Shown here in pieces: positions 32,030 to 34,383 of a stretch of 34,383 nucleotides of DNA. Origin of the DNA: Gemmatimonadaceae bacterium (lineage in GTDB: Bacteria; Gemmatimonadota; Gemmatimonadetes; Gemmatimonadales; Gemmatimonadaceae). The notes beneath the pieces were generated by a model that was given only the letters and a program-made list of their open reading frames with translations, ran no database searches and was not told the DNA's origin. Each line of letters begins with the position of its first letter. Position 1 is the first letter of the stretch. Made by a program: the position numbers and the translations under genes. The DNA is taken from NCBI GenBank assembly GCA_017881685.1, contig JADGQR010000215.1, positions 1 to 34,383 of the forward strand, in the 5' to 3' direction.

Positions 32030-33313
32030 ATGAAACGGGTAACGTTGTTCGCAGTACTGACGCTTGGCGCGTCGCCTGCCTTCGGATCCCTGGCAGATGC
32101 CCAGGACATGGTGATGAGCAGCTCGAAAGCAAAGGCCGACTCGGCGCCAGGCGTGTTCTGGGGAGCGAGCGGAATCCTGCTCGTCACGCGCGCGTCGCCG
32201 GCGATTCATGATCGGACGCTGACCGAGGGATATCTCAGTCAGCCCATGCTGATGGGGGGAGCGACGTTTCCGCGCTACGGTCTCGACATGTCCGCGACGA
32301 TCAATCTCGAAGGCCTGACGCTGAAACGCGGCGAGCTCAATGCAGGAATGTCCGGCGAGGGATACATCGACCGGCGGCATCCGCACACTTATCTCCACGA
32401 AATCGTCGCGACGTGGAAGAGACCATTCGGCTCGGACGCCCAGGTGTCAGCTACGGCAGGAAAGGGGTTCGCGCCGTTCGGGACCGACGATCCGATGATG
32501 CGACCGTTCGTGAAGTATCCCGTCAACCATCATCTCGCGCAGATTCCCGAGCGTGCAATCGGCGTCGTTGCCGCGAGTTATGGATCGCTGGCGATCGAGC
32601 TGTCACGATTCAACGGAGATGAGCCCGAAGGTCCGTCAGATTTCCCGAATTCGAGTCGTCTGTTCGATTCGTGGTCGGGCCGGGCTACCGCTCGCATTGG
32701 GGATGCCGCCGAGTTTCAGGCGAGCTATGCCAACGTCATCTCGCCGGAGATCGCTGTCGGCGGTGGGCTCGATCAAAAGAAGTGGAGCGCCTCGGCCCGC
32801 TATCAATCGGAAGCCTTGTACGGTCTGGCCGAGTATGCTCACACTCAGGAAGTTGAATCCGGGCGGGATGCATTCGCGTATCGGAGCATGCTCGCCGAGG
32901 GCAGTGTGAGCAGGAACGGCGTGGTGCTGGCGGCGAGAATCGAGCAGACAGATCGTGCCGAAGAGGAGCGATTGAGCAATGAGTTTCGAACGCCGCGGCC
33001 TGCTTCCGATCTCAGCATCCTTGGGCGAACGCGATGGACAATCGCGACTGTCAACGCCAGCCGGTCGTTTACCGTTGCGACGGCCCAATTCGCGCCCTTC
33101 ATCGAAGTTGGACGAGCGCACGCAACGTCAATCGATCGATTTGCTGTCTTCAATCCGGCGAGCTTCTACGGGTCCGATGTGATGTGGTCGATTTCTGCAG
33201 GTTTGAGATTCGGATTCGGCATGATGCACAATCGAATGGGACGATACGGCGCGGCTCTGCCGAAGGCATCGATGAAAATGGGAAACATGGAAGGCATGGA
33301 CATGGGTCAATGA
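32030..33313 (+). CDS. Outer-membrane barrel-like protein with Met-rich C-terminus
   Basis: The 427-residue protein has a signal peptide (RVTLFAVLTLGASPAFG). The body is rich in alternating hydrophobic strands with Gly/aromatic turns (GLDMSATINLEGLTL, ELNAGMSGEGY, FQASYANVISPEI, KWSASARYQSEALYGLAEY, FAPFIEVGRAHA, MWSISAGLRFGFGM), suggesting a beta-barrel. Two patches could bind metal: YIDRRHPHTYLHE and the Met-rich tail MKMGNMEGMDMGQ with MMHNRMG before it. Met-rich tails occur in copper-handling outer-membrane proteins such as CopB/PcoB, but overall similarity to those is not established by eye. Its stop overlaps the next gene as ATGA, so the two products probably work together. It may be co-transcribed with the ABC exporter 18 bp upstream. 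Confidence 0.8.
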   Translation: MKRVTLFAVLTLGASPAFGSLADAQDMVMSSSKAKADSAPGVFWGASGILLVTRASPAIHDRTLTEGYLSQPMLMGGATFPRYGLDMSATINLEGLTLKRGELNAGMSGEGYIDRRHPHTYLHEIVATWKRPFGSDAQVSATAGKGFAPFGTDDPMMRPFVKYPVNHHLAQIPERAIGVVAASYGSLAIELSRFNGDEPEGPSDFPNSSRLFDSWSGRATARIGDAAEFQASYANVISPEIAVGGGLDQKKWSASARYQSEALYGLAEYAHTQEVESGRDAFAYRSMLAEGSVSRNGVVLAARIEQTDRAEEERLSNEFRTPRPASDLSILGRTRWTIATVNASRSFTVATAQFAPFIEVGRAHATSIDRFAVFNPASFYGSDVMWSISAGLRFGFGMMHNRMGRYGAALPKASMKMGNMEGMDMGQ

Positions 33314-34383
33314 CACATCGATGGTTTGCATCGAAAGCGTTGTGCCTGATCGCGACGGTCAGCGTGATGTCTTGCGGTGGCCCCGACTCGACTGATCCCA
33401 ACAATCCTCTTCTGCCCGACACGCCATTTACGTTGAACGTCCTGGGCAACGGCAGCGTTGCCGACAGGTACACGGCCGAGCTCTGGGTTAACGGCGGCTA
33501 CGCGTACACGACAACGTGGGGAACACGCTCGGCCGGATCGATCTCTTCGCGCGGCAACGCAATCAAGATCTGGAGTCTCGCGTCTGCGTCGCCGGTGCTC
33601 GTGGATTCCGTCATCGTTTCGGATGCGACGACGCTTGGCGACGTGCAGGTGACCGCTGACGGCAAGTACATGGTCGTCGCGACCGAGGTTTCTCCCGGGT
33701 CGATAGTCATCTTCGACCTTCAGAATCCTGCGAAGCCTGTGCAGATCGCACGATTCCAGAACGCAGACACCGACCCGGGGGTACACACAGCGGAAATCCA
33801 GCCGGTTAACGGAAAGCTCTATGGTTTCCTGTCAATCGATCCTCGCGCAGGGTCGCCGGCCAGGCTCGTGATTGTCGACCTCTCGACGCCGTCGGCTCCA
33901 ACGCAGGTATTCTCCGGGGTGATGGGCACGCCGTTCGTGCATGACGTCTATGTGCGCGATGGAATCATGATGGCGGCTCTGTGGAACGACGGACTCGCAA
34001 TCTTCGACATCGGCAGTGGCGGGAAGGGTGGGTCGCCGGCCAACCCGGTGCAGATGAGCACTGTCAAGACCGTCGGCGGAAAAGCGCACAACATCGTGTG
34101 GTTCCACGACGCTGTGACGCATTCGACGAAATACGCATTCGTCGGTGAGGAAGGCCCGGGAACGATCGGCTCGTCGTCAGTCGGTGACGTACACGTGATC
34201 GATGTCAGCAGCCTGAGCAGCCCGAAAGAAGTCGCGTTTTTCAACGTACCGGGAGCGGGCGTCCACAATTTTTCTGCGGACGAGCAGAGCGGAATTCTCT
34301 ACCTCGCCTATTACAACGGCGGAGTGCGCGCGATCAGCACTCGCGGAGACTTCAACAACTGTACAGCGGACCAGAAGGCGAGC
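33310..34383 (+). CDS. LVIVD-repeat lipoprotein, 3' end outside the window
   Basis: From the ATG at 33310, overlapping the barrel gene's stop, the frame is open to the right edge, giving 358 residues without a stop. The N-terminus is a lipoprotein signal with lipobox SVMSC (LIATVSVMSCGG). The body contains LVIVD-type propeller repeats: NAIKIWSLASASPVLVDS, GSIVIFDLQNPAKPVQIARF, ARLVIVDLSTPSAPTQVFSG, GLAIFDIGSGGKGGSPANPV and VHVIDVSSLSSPKEVAFF. Each repeat has an IxD strand followed by a proline turn. His residues recur at strand ends (VHTAE, VHDVY, AHNIVWFHD, VHNFS), which is common in this family. The partner barrel protein and outer-membrane lipid anchor suggest a surface complex; function is unknown. 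Confidence 0.85.
   Translation, partial: MTHRWFASKALCLIATVSVMSCGGPDSTDPNNPLLPDTPFTLNVLGNGSVADRYTAELWVNGGYAYTTTWGTRSAGSISSRGNAIKIWSLASASPVLVDSVIVSDATTLGDVQVTADGKYMVVATEVSPGSIVIFDLQNPAKPVQIARFQNADTDPGVHTAEIQPVNGKLYGFLSIDPRAGSPARLVIVDLSTPSAPTQVFSGVMGTPFVHDVYVRDGIMMAALWNDGLAIFDIGSGGKGGSPANPVQMSTVKTVGGKAHNIVWFHDAVTHSTKYAFVGEEGPGTIGSSSVGDVHVIDVSSLSSPKEVAFFNVPGAGVHNFSADEQSGILYLAYYNGGVRAISTRGDFNNCTADQKAS

Noticed and set aside
1-34383. CRISPR array, tRNA, rRNA, transposon ends or prophage
   Set aside because: No regularly spaced repeats, cloverleaf-like sequence, transposase motifs or phage structural genes were seen on reading through. A computational scan was not possible.

Overview
The window is about 34 kb of high-GC, gene-dense bacterial chromosome from a Gram-negative (diderm) organism. 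The outer-membrane receptor, porin-like barrel, many lipoproteins, an 11-Asp-box propeller protein, carboxypeptidase-regulatory-like proteins and type IV pilus genes resemble what is usual in Gemmatimonadota. That assignment is an inference from gene style; no rRNA or other marker gene is present. I found no tRNA, rRNA, CRISPR array, transposase or phage gene.

Layout. (1) 1-1694: the end of a pilT-like retraction ATPase, a short degenerate repeat tract, pilC and a terminator hairpin. (2) 1739-3263, minus strand: a lipoprotein gene broken across three reading frames. Its leader looks like a cyclic-di-GMP-I (GEMM-I) riboswitch. (3) 3519-8553: an ABC-2 ATPase/permease pair and a large secreted beta-propeller protein. 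(4) 8568-10255: two small genes and a secreted carboxypeptidase-regulatory-like protein.

(5) 10377-23569 is the core of the window. A TonB-dependent receptor sits behind a TTGACA promoter that overlaps a perfect 16-bp palindrome. It is followed by ten tightly packed genes: acyl-CoA ligase, alpha/beta-hydrolase, LacI-family regulator, KAS III-like protein, four-helix membrane protein, sodium:solute symporter, PhaJ-like enoyl-CoA hydratase, PHB-depolymerase-family esterase, second acyl-CoA ligase and a DUF2378/V4R-like protein. A hotdog thioesterase follows after a 77-bp gap. The set reads as a self-regulated route to take up an ester or carboxylate, hydrolyse it, activate it to CoA thioesters and process it. 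The KAS III-like protein keeps the catalytic Cys but has Thr and Tyr where FabH enzymes have His and Asn, which makes it the most unusual component. The substrate cannot be read from the sequence.

(6) 23636-30071: a sorbosone-dehydrogenase-like lipoprotein, a DUF1906 glycoside-hydrolase-like secreted protein, an SGNH-type lipoprotein, an MhqD-like carboxylesterase coupled to a maleylacetate reductase-like dehydrogenase, and an M20 peptidase. (7) 30155-34383: an MsbA-type ABC exporter, an outer-membrane protein with a Met-rich tail, and a translationally coupled LVIVD-repeat lipoprotein that runs off the right edge.
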